A stretch of DNA of 64,000 bases, taken from NCBI RefSeq assembly GCF_003752585.1, contig NZ_RKHR01000003.1, positions 1,364,001 to 1,428,000 on the forward strand. The letters run 5' to 3'. The DNA comes from Sinobacterium caligoides (lineage in GTDB: Bacteria; Pseudomonadota; Gammaproteobacteria; Pseudomonadales; Sinobacteriaceae). The notes below the pieces were generated by a model. That model saw only the letters and a program-made list of their open reading frames with translations. It ran no database searches and was not told where the DNA came from. The translations under genes and the position numbers were made by a program. Positions 25,491 through 33,102 of this stretch are shown here, one piece after another; positions within the stretch are counted from its first letter, which is position 1; each line of letters opens with the position of its first letter.

Positions 25491-27020
25491 CTACATCACC
25501 TCGTCGGTACCACCGCCAGTCATCGCACTAACACTATCGGCAAATGTTAGCTTAATCATGTATTCCGGTATGCCTGCATCCTCCATCGCCTTAATATCTG
25601 CCGCATACTCTCCCCAAACTTTCACTGGATCCTTACCTTGTGCACGTATGATTTCACTAATAGTTTTAGCCTTTAACTTCACAGCCTCTTTAGCTGCAGC
25701 AATATCCTTTGTTGGGTCGACCCAGTCCCACCCCCGCGGCTGCCACTCAACATGGGATAGACGAACTATCTCCCCTGGCCCATACGCCACACCAGCTATA
25801 GTCTTAATTTCGCCAGCCAGCAACGCAGATTCAAGCCATCGCTGATAAACCACATCATGAAGGTTATTAATGAGCCACCGCTGCTTCTTCTTCCAGTTAG
25901 AACGCTCATCTAACTTACTAGAGCGGTCGCCACTGTAGTTCATATTTTCATATTTCCCTGTCAACGAGGTGTATGAAACACCCGCCCCCGTAGCTATATT
26001 GTGCTGTGTGTTTTCAACAAATGGCGCATAGCCTGCTGCGGGATATGCATCGCCCGTGAACTCCTCAGCCTTCAAGCCTGCCGGTAACGTATTCCATTGC
26101 CCCGCCTCTACCTCAAATTCCGGCTCAAAATCGGGATCGTCGGGATCAAGGCCAAGGGCTTCGGCTGCCTCCGGCGTTTCTGGCGTCAGAAAACCGAGAG
26201 TACTAGCTGCATTCCTTGACGCAGCTAACTGTGCGTTGTCCATCTTCCCCAGGTTATGCATATCACCTAGCGCAGAGGACGCCCAGGGCAACCCCCTGTA
26301 CTGACCAGGCATCTCTGAAATATAGCCATGACATACCTCCTCTGCCGACAGCTCTGTGATACTGCCACCTGCCGTGTCGAACACACCACGTACTTGGTAG
26401 CCATCAACACGGCCTGTGATGCTATCGATCCGAGCACCGTTTATTACTGGTGATGGGCTACGGGCTGCAGAATAATCAGTAGGGACTCTTGCAGCATCGA
26501 TCATATAAAGCTGCAACCCGTACTTGCCAGTCCCTAACAATTGAATATAAAAATCACCATTGATAGCCGCGCTAGCCACTGCATTATCTTGATAGTCTAG
26601 CCACGACCATCTACCCCCCACATCACAGTTATTACGCTTCGACCACTCTCCCCAAGCCCGACTGATATCTGCTGCCGCTACTGCATCAACCTTCCCACGG
26701 CGATTTAGTGGCTTAGGCACGCAAACAACGCCAACATCACCAACGATGTTATTAACATTTAGCCTTACGAGCTGACGCATTGAATTGTTATTTACTGCCA
26801 TGTAACGACTGCGAGCCATCAACTTAGGGGCATTCCTAGCTATCAACTCACCCGCACTGATTGACGTAATAGGTATGCTTCCCATCGTCCTGTCGTTGCT
26901 CGCGTCATCTAGCATTGCCTTCGCTTTAATTGTTGTCCTGTTGTTTCTAGATGGTCGACTGCGAAGCGTACCATCCTGATTTGTGACCGTAGCACTGGCC
27001 CATCTTTTGAATATTCTCAA
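25491..27020 (-). CDS. Phage portal protein, lambda family
   Basis: 509 residues, the usual length. RDRTMGSIPITSISAGELIARNAPKLMARSRYMAVNN-like start, then GDFYIQLLGTGKYGLQLYMIDAARVPTD, SEMPGQYRGLPWASSALGDMHNLG and ENMNYSGDRSSKLDERSNWKKKQRWLINNL are typical of the lambda gpB portal family. The dodecamer forms the DNA channel of the head. It overlaps the upstream joiner gene by 4 nt, and its stop is followed at once by the CGTCAGGAGAC motif. Confidence 0.92.
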   Translation of the reverse strand: MRIFKRWASATVTNQDGTLRSRPSRNNRTTIKAKAMLDDASNDRTMGSIPITSISAGELIARNAPKLMARSRYMAVNNNSMRQLVRLNVNNIVGDVGVVCVPKPLNRRGKVDAVAAADISRAWGEWSKRNNCDVGGRWSWLDYQDNAVASAAINGDFYIQLLGTGKYGLQLYMIDAARVPTDYSAARSPSPVINGARIDSITGRVDGYQVRGVFDTAGGSITELSAEEVCHGYISEMPGQYRGLPWASSALGDMHNLGKMDNAQLAASRNAASTLGFLTPETPEAAEALGLDPDDPDFEPEFEVEAGQWNTLPAGLKAEEFTGDAYPAAGYAPFVENTQHNIATGAGVSYTSLTGKYENMNYSGDRSSKLDERSNWKKKQRWLINNLHDVVYQRWLESALLAGEIKTIAGVAYGPGEIVRLSHVEWQPRGWDWVDPTKDIAAAKEAVKLKAKTISEIIRAQGKDPVKVWGEYAADIKAMEDAGIPEYMIKLTFADSVSAMTGGGTDEVM

Positions 27021-27265
27021 TCTGTAAACCTCACTCGAAGTCGGCCAATTAGCGAAACACCTGCCGCTTTTTTATCCTCCATGGCAACCATCGTTTTATA
27101 TCTATCGCGCAACAGCATTAAGTCAGCAATAGGTGTACGGCTCAGGCTCCGGCTATCGATCGAATAAGCCATCTGGTCGCGACTGGCTCGCTTTTCAATC
27201 ACCGCCTCTATTGCTGCAAGCACTCGTTTAGCATGTGTTCGATCATCTCCCACTGTTTCCCCCAT
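27017..27265 (-). CDS. gpW-type head-tail joining protein
   Basis: 82 residues from ATG 27265, with AGGGG 5 nt upstream; a GTG at 27271 is too close to that site. RDQMAYSIDSRSLSRTPIADLMLLRDRYKTMV resembles lambda gpW, which connects head and tail and sits between terminase and portal exactly as here. It overlaps the portal gene by 4 nt. Confidence 0.78.
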   Translation of the reverse strand: MGETVGDDRTHAKRVLAAIEAVIEKRASRDQMAYSIDSRSLSRTPIADLMLLRDRYKTMVAMEDKKAAGVSLIGRLRVRFTD

Positions 27266-27270
27266 TATCA

Positions 27271-27356
27271 CCCCTATCGCCTTCGCTTAATTGAGAACTT
27301 TTTCCGCTTTCCTGCCTTCGGATTCTCTGGCATAGGGGGGCTTTGGTCTCCTGACG
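27271..27356 (-). promoter_or_regulatory. CGTCAGGAGAC motif and long-range RBS-pairing hairpin before gpW joiner
   Basis: CGTCAGGAGAC (27346-27356, minus) lies inside the 3' end of the terminase gene, encoding Ser-Gly-Asp. Downstream CCCCTATGCC (about 27329-27338) can pair with GGCGATAGGGG (27271-27281) with one bulge, and an inner GAGAA/TTCTC pair (27323-27327 with 27293-27297) closes the wide loop. AGGGG is the ribosome site of the joiner. Less compact than the others. Confidence 0.5.
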
Positions 27357-29313
27357 CTGTTGCCTTCGCTTGCTTCGCTGGACGCTCGTGGCGTGGTTCG
27401 TCGTCATCCCAACTTGCTACACCATCTCCAGTTAAATACCTCGAGAATGTCGCCCACTTGGGATCAGGCGTACGCAAATATAGCGCCGCACGCGCGTAGC
27501 CTCGGCAATCAAAGGCCTCATTCCTGGCGCCATCGGCCTTCACCCATGCTCTAACAGGGAAGCCCTTAACGTATCGTGTAATTAGCTTCTCAGCCGTAAG
27601 CATCTTGAAGTAATAATCGTCGTATTCTGGCCGATCAGGAAAGTGGCTATACCCTACCCCTGCATCCTGAACATTGAGTGATCGAACAGTTAGCAGCTTA
27701 AGTTCATCCACGCATAGAGGGTACAGCGGAACCGGGCGGCGTGATTTCTTGCCGCGTATCTTTGATGATGGTGCTCCGCTTAACGGCTTCCCCCATCCGC
27801 TAACGCCCTTAATTGCATGCACTCTTCTGCCAGCCTTCCCTTTAACGTATGTATAAACACGATCAGGCTTGTCTGATGAGTCAATACAGGTTGACGAAAC
27901 CTTAATAAATGCACCACTCTCATGTCTATATTCACGCTCCCTGACTTCATTAAGTACACGCCATGGGCTGTTCTCGTCGCTTTCCTCTAGATCAGGGTCA
28001 CCGTTAATAACAATGTATCGAACACTCCATGATTCGTACCCATCCCCCCAAGCCACTACCTCCAGCTCAAGGCGGTCAGCCTGTACGTCAACCCCCATAG
28101 TTAAGACGACACCACCCATAGGGACATCCCAAACACGCCCGGTGTCTAGATTGCCATAGAGCTCCTTACGCTCAATTAAGGCTTCATAACTCGCTTGCTC
28201 ACCGACCTCTTCGTAAGTCTCAGCCAAAGATACGTTATAGAACGTCTGTAAATCACCTTGGGCTTTTTTCTCCAGGTACGATTCGATTATCTGCTGCCAC
28301 GTACGAAACGTGGAATATAACTCGCTTATATGTGCGCTTGCATGCCCCTTGAACGGCCTTGTTTCTACCCACTCCCCTAACCTTGCCGCTACAATTTTCT
28401 CGCTATCTGTCATCCTGTGCTGGCAGTGTGGACATTCATGATATCCGGTTTCCGGCTCGTCGATAATCTCACCGGTCTCATCGTCAACAGTCGTACGCCA
28501 GTGGATGTTATCCCACTCCAAACGGTGCAACGTTCTGCAAGAGGGGCATGGAATATGGCGATACATCCTATTGCCATCTAAAAACGATTGCTCTACAAAT
28601 GACTCCCTTCTAATCGTCGGTGTTGACGTTATGACTACAAGAACATCATCACCATAAGTAGCTGCGCGCTGCGTCAATAGACTTACTGGGTGCCCTTCCT
28701 CAGTCCGCGCATAACCATCGACTTCATCGCACATTATTATGGGGGCAGATATACCACGCATTGTCTTTGGTGACCCAGCCCATGCGAATAGCATCTCTCC
28801 ACCTGCATAAGTGATCATTACATCATTATTCTTACCAACAGTTCCGCGTGGCTTAGCGATTAGGTTGGTAAGTGTTGGGGACGCTTCGAATATCTTCTCC
28901 AGCTTTTGAGCTCGCCATTTTTTTAAGTCACTTTGACTTGGAAACATCACGATTTGAGGCTGTGGGTCATGACCAACGTAGTAACCATTCAGGCAGTTTA
29001 ATATCGTGGTCTTAGCTGTTTGCGCCCCCCACATTAACGTGATTTTTCTGACATCAGGATTAGCTGCTAGATCGAGGATTTCACGACAATGGGGTGCATT
29101 GCGAAACCGAATAGGTCCTGCAATAGCATTACCACTGGGTATATTGATATTTTCTTCTGCCCAGTCACTCGGTAGCATCTGCGGTGGAGGTAACAAGTAA
29201 AGCATGGCGCTCGAGAGTATTCGCCTTAACCCCTCGTCATTCAAGAAGCCCTCCTCCTTGGCCTCTTCCCGCATACGCCTTCGTTTGCTTGCCAGCCCCT
29301 CTACTCCCACCAT
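27274..29313 (-). CDS. Phage terminase large subunit, GpA family
   Basis: 679 residues, the GpA length. The N-terminal part has SDWAEENINIPSGNAIAGPIRFRNAPHCREIL and the ATPase P-loop region MWGAQTAKTT (about residues 94-103); Walker B is IIMCDEVDGY (about 190). A zinc-finger-like set CPSCRTLHRL and YHECPHCQHRM follows. The nuclease part contains LTMGVDVQADRLELEVVAWG with the acidic metal site. It packages DNA and cuts at cos together with the small subunit. Its last codons contain a copy of the CGTCAGGAGAC motif. Confidence 0.93.
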   Translation of the reverse strand: MVGVEGLASKRRRMREEAKEEGFLNDEGLRRILSSAMLYLLPPPQMLPSDWAEENINIPSGNAIAGPIRFRNAPHCREILDLAANPDVRKITLMWGAQTAKTTILNCLNGYYVGHDPQPQIVMFPSQSDLKKWRAQKLEKIFEASPTLTNLIAKPRGTVGKNNDVMITYAGGEMLFAWAGSPKTMRGISAPIIMCDEVDGYARTEEGHPVSLLTQRAATYGDDVLVVITSTPTIRRESFVEQSFLDGNRMYRHIPCPSCRTLHRLEWDNIHWRTTVDDETGEIIDEPETGYHECPHCQHRMTDSEKIVAARLGEWVETRPFKGHASAHISELYSTFRTWQQIIESYLEKKAQGDLQTFYNVSLAETYEEVGEQASYEALIERKELYGNLDTGRVWDVPMGGVVLTMGVDVQADRLELEVVAWGDGYESWSVRYIVINGDPDLEESDENSPWRVLNEVREREYRHESGAFIKVSSTCIDSSDKPDRVYTYVKGKAGRRVHAIKGVSGWGKPLSGAPSSKIRGKKSRRPVPLYPLCVDELKLLTVRSLNVQDAGVGYSHFPDRPEYDDYYFKMLTAEKLITRYVKGFPVRAWVKADGARNEAFDCRGYARAALYLRTPDPKWATFSRYLTGDGVASWDDDEPRHERPAKQAKATASGDQSPPMPENPKAGKRKKFSIKRRR

Positions 29314-29366
29314 TAAACCTACAGCTCCAAGATTGAGCGATAAATCTAGGGTTATAGGGGGCTACA

Positions 29367-29377
29367 GTCTTCTGACG
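29367..29377 (-). promoter_or_regulatory. CGTCAGAAGAC, one-mismatch copy of the late motif
   Basis: Lies 6 nt after the small terminase stop and 54 nt before the large terminase start, on the same strand as the other copies. It differs from the common 11-mer by one base. The sequence up to the terminase start offers only crossing, imperfect pairings, so I do not claim a hairpin here. Confidence 0.45.
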
Positions 29378-29383
29378 TCTCGG

Positions 29384-29896
29384 CTAATCATCATCTTCAC
29401 CAGGCTCTAACAACTCTCCAACATCACCCGCCATTATCGACAGGGCTTCATCTATCTCCTCAAGTAAGAGCGTTTTTATTGTTCGCTCGTTTGTTTCCCC
29501 AACTAATGACTTGCTGACTCGCTCACCGACTTTGCGAATTCTCCCTCGAGTCTTTGTAAATACGTCAACAAGTACTAACCGTACATGCTCAAGCTCTATA
29601 ACTTCCCCTTTCATCCTTGCCGCCTTAACCTCAACAACCTCCGCTTCAGCTCGTAGCTTTCTGAGCTCTAACTCCTCTCTATTAGCAGTAGACTTATTCC
29701 CTGCCGCTTGCTTGCGCTCATGTTCCAGCCGCCAATTTAAACAAACCGGTACATCATAGAATGCTCTCTTTCCACCACCTGTTCGGCTGTGTTCCGGCAT
29801 CCCCTGCTTCACCCATTTAGTCACTGTAGGAGGTGTCGTCCCCATCAAGTCACAAAGTTCCGACTTACTTACTAGCTTTTCAATATGCGCAGCCAT
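29384..29896 (-). CDS. Phage terminase small subunit (Nu1-like)
   Basis: 170 residues. The N-terminal winged helix-turn-helix LVSKSELCDLMGTTPPTVTKWVKQGMP matches the Nu1/MerR-like DNA-binding domain. A linker with NREELELRKLRAEAEVVEVKAARMKGE and a helical oligomerisation part follow. It recognises the cos region and recruits the large subunit. First gene of the late run. The palindrome GGGGGGCCCCCC, a candidate cos feature, lies about 110 bp upstream, where lambda has its cos site relative to Nu1. Confidence 0.85.
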   Translation of the reverse strand: MAAHIEKLVSKSELCDLMGTTPPTVTKWVKQGMPEHSRTGGGKRAFYDVPVCLNWRLEHERKQAAGNKSTANREELELRKLRAEAEVVEVKAARMKGEVIELEHVRLVLVDVFTKTRGRIRKVGERVSKSLVGETNERTIKTLLLEEIDEALSIMAGDVGELLEPGEDDD

Positions 29897-30003
29897 TCCG
29901 TCCCTCCCTAGTGACTAAAAACAAGCTCGAAAAATTGCTGAAATACATGAAAGCACGGGGGGGTAAACACTCGCGTGCCTAAATGCCTAGGAAGTACCTA
30001 AAC

Positions 30004-30015
30004 GGGGGGCCCCCC
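30004..30015. other. Candidate cos region
   Basis: GGGGGGCCCCCC is a perfect 12-bp palindrome ~110 bp upstream of the small terminase gene. It adjoins repeated CCTAA/CCTAG words (29978-30002) that could be terminase binding sites. GpA/Nu1-type terminases cut staggered, roughly symmetric cos sites in this position. The nick points cannot be read from sequence alone. Confidence 0.4.
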
Positions 30016-30058
30016 TACATAGGTCAATACTAACTATCTTGATCACCTACTTGCTCGA

Positions 30059-30334
30059 TCAGTGCTTTGATCGACTTGATGACAGCCATATCGTCTCACC
30101 GCCTAACGCCTGGGCAAGATGGCGCGCCTTGTCGGCACCTATAGTCCTGACGATCCTAGCTCCTATCGTGCTATCACCTCTCTTACGACCTATGTTAGAG
30201 GTGATGGGGATGCTTAGACATGACGTACGACCACCGTTCGCTCTAGGGGTCAATGGTCGGTACTCATCTACAAGCGCATCAACTGCAGCGGTTCCGATCG
30301 CATCAACTGCGACCTGATAGTCACTATCATGCAT
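30059..30334 (-). CDS. Small protein with two Mor-like segments, unknown function
   Basis: 91 residues from ATG 30334 (8-nt overlap with the gene before). Two successive similar segments are visible: DAIGTAAVDALVDEYRPL..ANGG..SIP and RTIGADKARHLAQALGGETIWL. The second resembles the N-terminal part of the Mor/C activator family (IGxxxAxxLxxxxGGxxIY), but no helix-turn-helix is visible. A related 126-aa gene lies at 31729-32109. It may regulate late expression, which is inference. Confidence 0.5.
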   Translation of the reverse strand: MHDSDYQVAVDAIGTAAVDALVDEYRPLTPRANGGRTSCLSIPITSNIGRKRGDSTIGARIVRTIGADKARHLAQALGGETIWLSSSRSKH

Positions 30335-30590
30335 TGCTCTTGATCTCAGCAAGCCGTGCCGCCCTAAGCACTATCAATGCCTGTGGCAAATCTGCCTTAT
30401 TCATCTCAAGAGCCAAATCAGATAACAATTCATCATCTAATGTGTTGCTGCTCATTCGCGACAGCTTAAAAAGAGCCCACATCATTACGCGAGTTATAAA
30501 TCGCTCGCTAACAATACCTTCAACTAATTTCCCGCCTATACGAGCCAATATGTCAGACAATAGTGATTTGATAATAAACGAACCAAGCAT
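30327..30590 (-). CDS. Small helical protein, unknown function
   Basis: 87 residues. The first ~50 are amphipathic to hydrophobic helices (FIIKSLLSDILARIGGKLVEGIV, FITRVMMWALFKLS), the rest charged helix. I recognise no family. It overlaps the Mor-like gene downstream by 8 nt and points the same way as the late genes. A membrane-active or holin-like role is possible but unsupported. Confidence 0.45.
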   Translation of the reverse strand: MLGSFIIKSLLSDILARIGGKLVEGIVSERFITRVMMWALFKLSRMSSNTLDDELLSDLALEMNKADLPQALIVLRAARLAEIKSNA

Positions 30591-30781
30591 GGCAATACTC
30601 TCTATGATACCTTACGCCATCCATCATCCTTTTTCTTCTTCTATTACTCCTCTGTCGTAGCAACAAATAACGATAAAAGTCCCTATTAATTGACTAGAGG
30701 GAAGCAACAGGGTAAATACAAAAAAAATTTCACTGAAAACGACACAATCTATACCAACCACAACTCTAAAGAAGAGCGACC

Positions 30782-31732
30782 ATGAAGAAACTTAGAATGA
30801 TAGCAACATTTAGATATCTAAACATTTCAGATAATATTAAAGGAGGGTTTACTCTAATGCCTTTAGTTAATATCACCAACGACCCAGAAATAATAAAGGA
30901 CATTCTTAACCAAGAATTTATAACGACAGCCGGAACTATTGAATCATCTCACTTCAAGGACGCAAACCACATTATTTATAGCGAGTGCGATGATACATTT
31001 TTTCAAGGACTTGGAAGCCAGAAAGCATTGGCTGTATGGTTACACTGGCTAGGTATGCTAATAAAAGATGCATGGTTGATCAAAGATCACGCTATCGAAT
31101 GTGACATCGCTTATTGCAATATGAAATCAGGTATAGTCTCCGAATGGTCAAACAACAGCATTAGGTTATCTAGCTCTTTTAGCTCAGGTGTTAAATTTAA
31201 AGAGGTTACTTTCAGCTTGTCTGAACTGGCAGAACTAGAAGAAAAAAGTTTTAAGCTTCAATCATATTTACACCAAAAATCTTCCTCCACATTTAATGAG
31301 TTTGTAGACAAACAATTTTCAAGGACAGGAAGAGCTCTCCGTTTTATAAGTGCCGCTCGTACAGAATGCCACCCTGCAATTAAAATCTCACATTACTGCA
31401 GTGCACTTGAAAGCCTTTTTTCTACAGATAGCAGTGAGTTAGTTCACAAACTATCGGAGCGTATCGCAATTTTCCTCAAAGATTATGGTTATGATCCATG
31501 TGATATTTTTGATGAGATCAAGTCATTCTATGGAATCAGATCTAAAGTTACACATGGAGATAGCATTCAACCAAAAAAGATTGACAAAATACCAAACTTA
31601 AGCGTCAGATGTGATGAGCTGACTAGAGTGATACTTAACATTATTCTAAATAACGATGAGGTTCTAAAAGTGTTTGACGGAAAAAAAGATGATTTTGAAA
31701 AACACTTTAAAAATATTCTATTAAATTCTTAG
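30782..31732 (+). CDS. Apea-like HEPN domain protein, candidate phage-defence cargo
   Basis: 316 residues, AT-rich. The C-terminal half shows SHYCSALESLFSTDSSELVHKLSERIAIFL and FYGIRSKVTHGD, the second carrying the HEPN RNase signature R-x4-H at Arg253-His258. The N-terminal ~180 residues are not recognised. It is the only plus-strand gene between the terminase and the repressor region, and its stop overlaps the stop of the convergent gene by 4 nt. Such isolated, differently oriented, AT-rich genes in prophages are often morons that protect the lysogen. RNA cleavage on phage infection is inference from the family. Confidence 0.65.
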   Translation: MKKLRMIATFRYLNISDNIKGGFTLMPLVNITNDPEIIKDILNQEFITTAGTIESSHFKDANHIIYSECDDTFFQGLGSQKALAVWLHWLGMLIKDAWLIKDHAIECDIAYCNMKSGIVSEWSNNSIRLSSSFSSGVKFKEVTFSLSELAELEEKSFKLQSYLHQKSSSTFNEFVDKQFSRTGRALRFISAARTECHPAIKISHYCSALESLFSTDSSELVHKLSERIAIFLKDYGYDPCDIFDEIKSFYGIRSKVTHGDSIQPKKIDKIPNLSVRCDELTRVILNIILNNDEVLKVFDGKKDDFEKHFKNILLNS

Positions 31733-32109
31733 AATAAAAAATCAAACAACCTCATCTGCTGAGGCCTAATCCATCCATGATCACTCGACCACACCCAGAC
31801 CACATCATTGACGTCATCCGAACGGCCTGGGCCACTTGGGCTCGCGACCCATATGATCTCACCACCATATGCCTCGCTAAGCTTCATTGCCATCTCCACT
31901 CCTATCGTTCCGATAAGCCGGTGCCCGTATACCTGTGCAGTCTTACCTAAATTCTCAGCCTTGGGCACACTTAGGCATACAGCATAGGAGCCATTAGCCC
32001 TTGGCAGATCTGGCTTGAATTCCTTCAATATTTTCCAAGTTAACTCCTCACCAATTACATCAGCAACAACTCTAAAGGTCTCATAGGTACGACCAGCAGC
32101 AACTATCAT
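31729..32109 (-). CDS. Mor-like two-segment protein, unknown function
   Basis: 126 residues, a longer relative of the 30059-30334 product: DVIGEELTWKILKEFKPDLPRANGSYAVCLSVP, then LIGTIGVEMAMKLSEAYGGEIIWVASP. The extra C-terminal part (VWVWSSDHGWIRPQQMRLFDF) has no relative in the shorter protein. The segments resemble the dimerisation part of Mor-type activators without a visible DNA-binding helix. It overlaps the upstream gene by 4 nt. Confidence 0.5.
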   Translation of the reverse strand: MIVAAGRTYETFRVVADVIGEELTWKILKEFKPDLPRANGSYAVCLSVPKAENLGKTAQVYGHRLIGTIGVEMAMKLSEAYGGEIIWVASPSGPGRSDDVNDVVWVWSSDHGWIRPQQMRLFDFLF

Positions 32110-32531
32110 GTGCTCTCCGAGGCCTCTCGTGCTGCACGAGCCATCAGGTACGCTTCACAATACTGGTTATCAAACACCGCTCTGTAAGCTCTTTTGCTGT
32201 AGGTATAGCCCTCGATTTTAAATCGTTTACGACCGCCACCTAGTAAAGTAACGCACCAACAACCACGGTATTTATCGAGAATGACGCCTGCTATTGCCCA
32301 TGGCGGCGTTACTCGCTTACGCCCACATGATGGCTTTGGCTTCCCCTTACCGTACGTCTCACGCGTGGGGATGTTATTAGCTGCTTCATACTCCAACTTA
32401 TAACGCCTCGCGGCCGCCATACGCTTTCGCTCACAAGGATACTCACTCACCTTGAACAATACGCGGTGATCACCAACCTTATACCTGATGGTCCCGTACT
32501 TTGTTACTGAGATTCTATAATCGTCAGTCAT
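32106..32531 (-). CDS. Basic protein with two AP2-like segments, unknown function
   Basis: 141 residues, strongly basic. Two segments share a pattern of strands followed by a helix: VTKYGTIRYKVGDHRVLFKV..ERKRMAAARRYKLEY and ILDKYRGCWCVTLLGGGRKRFKIEGYTYSKRAYRAV. This recalls AP2-type DNA-binding domains found in phage proteins, but conservation is too weak for a firm call. It lies between the VRR-NUC gene and the Mor-like gene. Confidence 0.45.
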   Translation of the reverse strand: MTDDYRISVTKYGTIRYKVGDHRVLFKVSEYPCERKRMAAARRYKLEYEAANNIPTRETYGKGKPKPSCGRKRVTPPWAIAGVILDKYRGCWCVTLLGGGRKRFKIEGYTYSKRAYRAVFDNQYCEAYLMARAAREASEST

Positions 32532-32655
32532 TCCCCGCCTCCCAATACTTCCGCCTTAGCTTTCACATTACTTATCAACTGCCCTGTAAAAACTAAACTT
32601 CTAGATATCATAATGTATTCGCTTATCCATCACTAACAACCCTTTCTGTGGCACG

Positions 32656-33102
32656 TCACCCATAAGCATCATCGGAATATACAGCTGCATCCCTGCTCGC
32701 TAGATGCTGCCCCCAGTCGCCCTGCAAGTACGCGAGTATTAACTCCATCGCTGAAGTGCTCCCGAAAGCAATACACCCTGCGTAGCCGCGTTTCAGCCTG
32801 CGCTCCAGAAACTGCTTTTGATTAGCCTGAGTTGATGGCTTGAGATCTTTTGGCTTTTTCATCTCAACGTACAAGCCGTTGTAGCCACCCGATGCAATAG
32901 ATAAAAACAAATCTGACACTCCTGCTTTGACGCCAGTTTTCTTAAGTAACGCCCCCTCAGTCTTACTACGACCACCCCCGTTTGGAATGGCGAAAAGGTG
33001 GTCAACGATAAACCCGTCTTGCTCTCCCTCGATTACGCATCGTTCGACTCTAGCCCAGTCAATCAGGTGCTTTTGATGGTGATCCTCAATGCTCATTCTC
33101 AT
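32656..33102 (-). CDS. VRR-NUC domain nuclease
   Basis: 148 residues, a stand-alone VRR-NUC domain. FAIPNGGGRSKTEGALLKKTGVKAGVSDLFL and GYNGLYVEMKKPK contain the expected Glu, Asp and E-x-K metal-binding residues of the PD-(D/E)XK fold, and QKQFLERRLKRGYAG follows. Phage members probably act as Holliday-junction or replication nucleases. The ATG has GGGAGG 8 nt upstream and overlaps the O-like gene by 17 bp, so it belongs to the replication module. Confidence 0.85.
   Translation of the reverse strand: MRMSIEDHHQKHLIDWARVERCVIEGEQDGFIVDHLFAIPNGGGRSKTEGALLKKTGVKAGVSDLFLSIASGGYNGLYVEMKKPKDLKPSTQANQKQFLERRLKRGYAGCIAFGSTSAMELILAYLQGDWGQHLASRDAAVYSDDAYG

Noticed and set aside
29315-29363. Hairpin before the large terminase start
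   Set aside because: The possible pairings (AACC/GGTT and AGCTCC/GGGGCT types) cross each other, so no simple ribosome-site-burying hairpin forms; only the one-mismatch motif copy is kept.
18123-29383. P2 Ogr-type late promoters (TGT-N12-ACA)
   Set aside because: I saw no convincing dyad of that type before the late genes; the repeated CGTCAGGAGAC is a different signal.
30130-30145. Further copy of the late motif (CGTCAGGACTAT)
   Set aside because: Only the first eight bases match and it lies inside a coding frame without the following structure; treated as chance.
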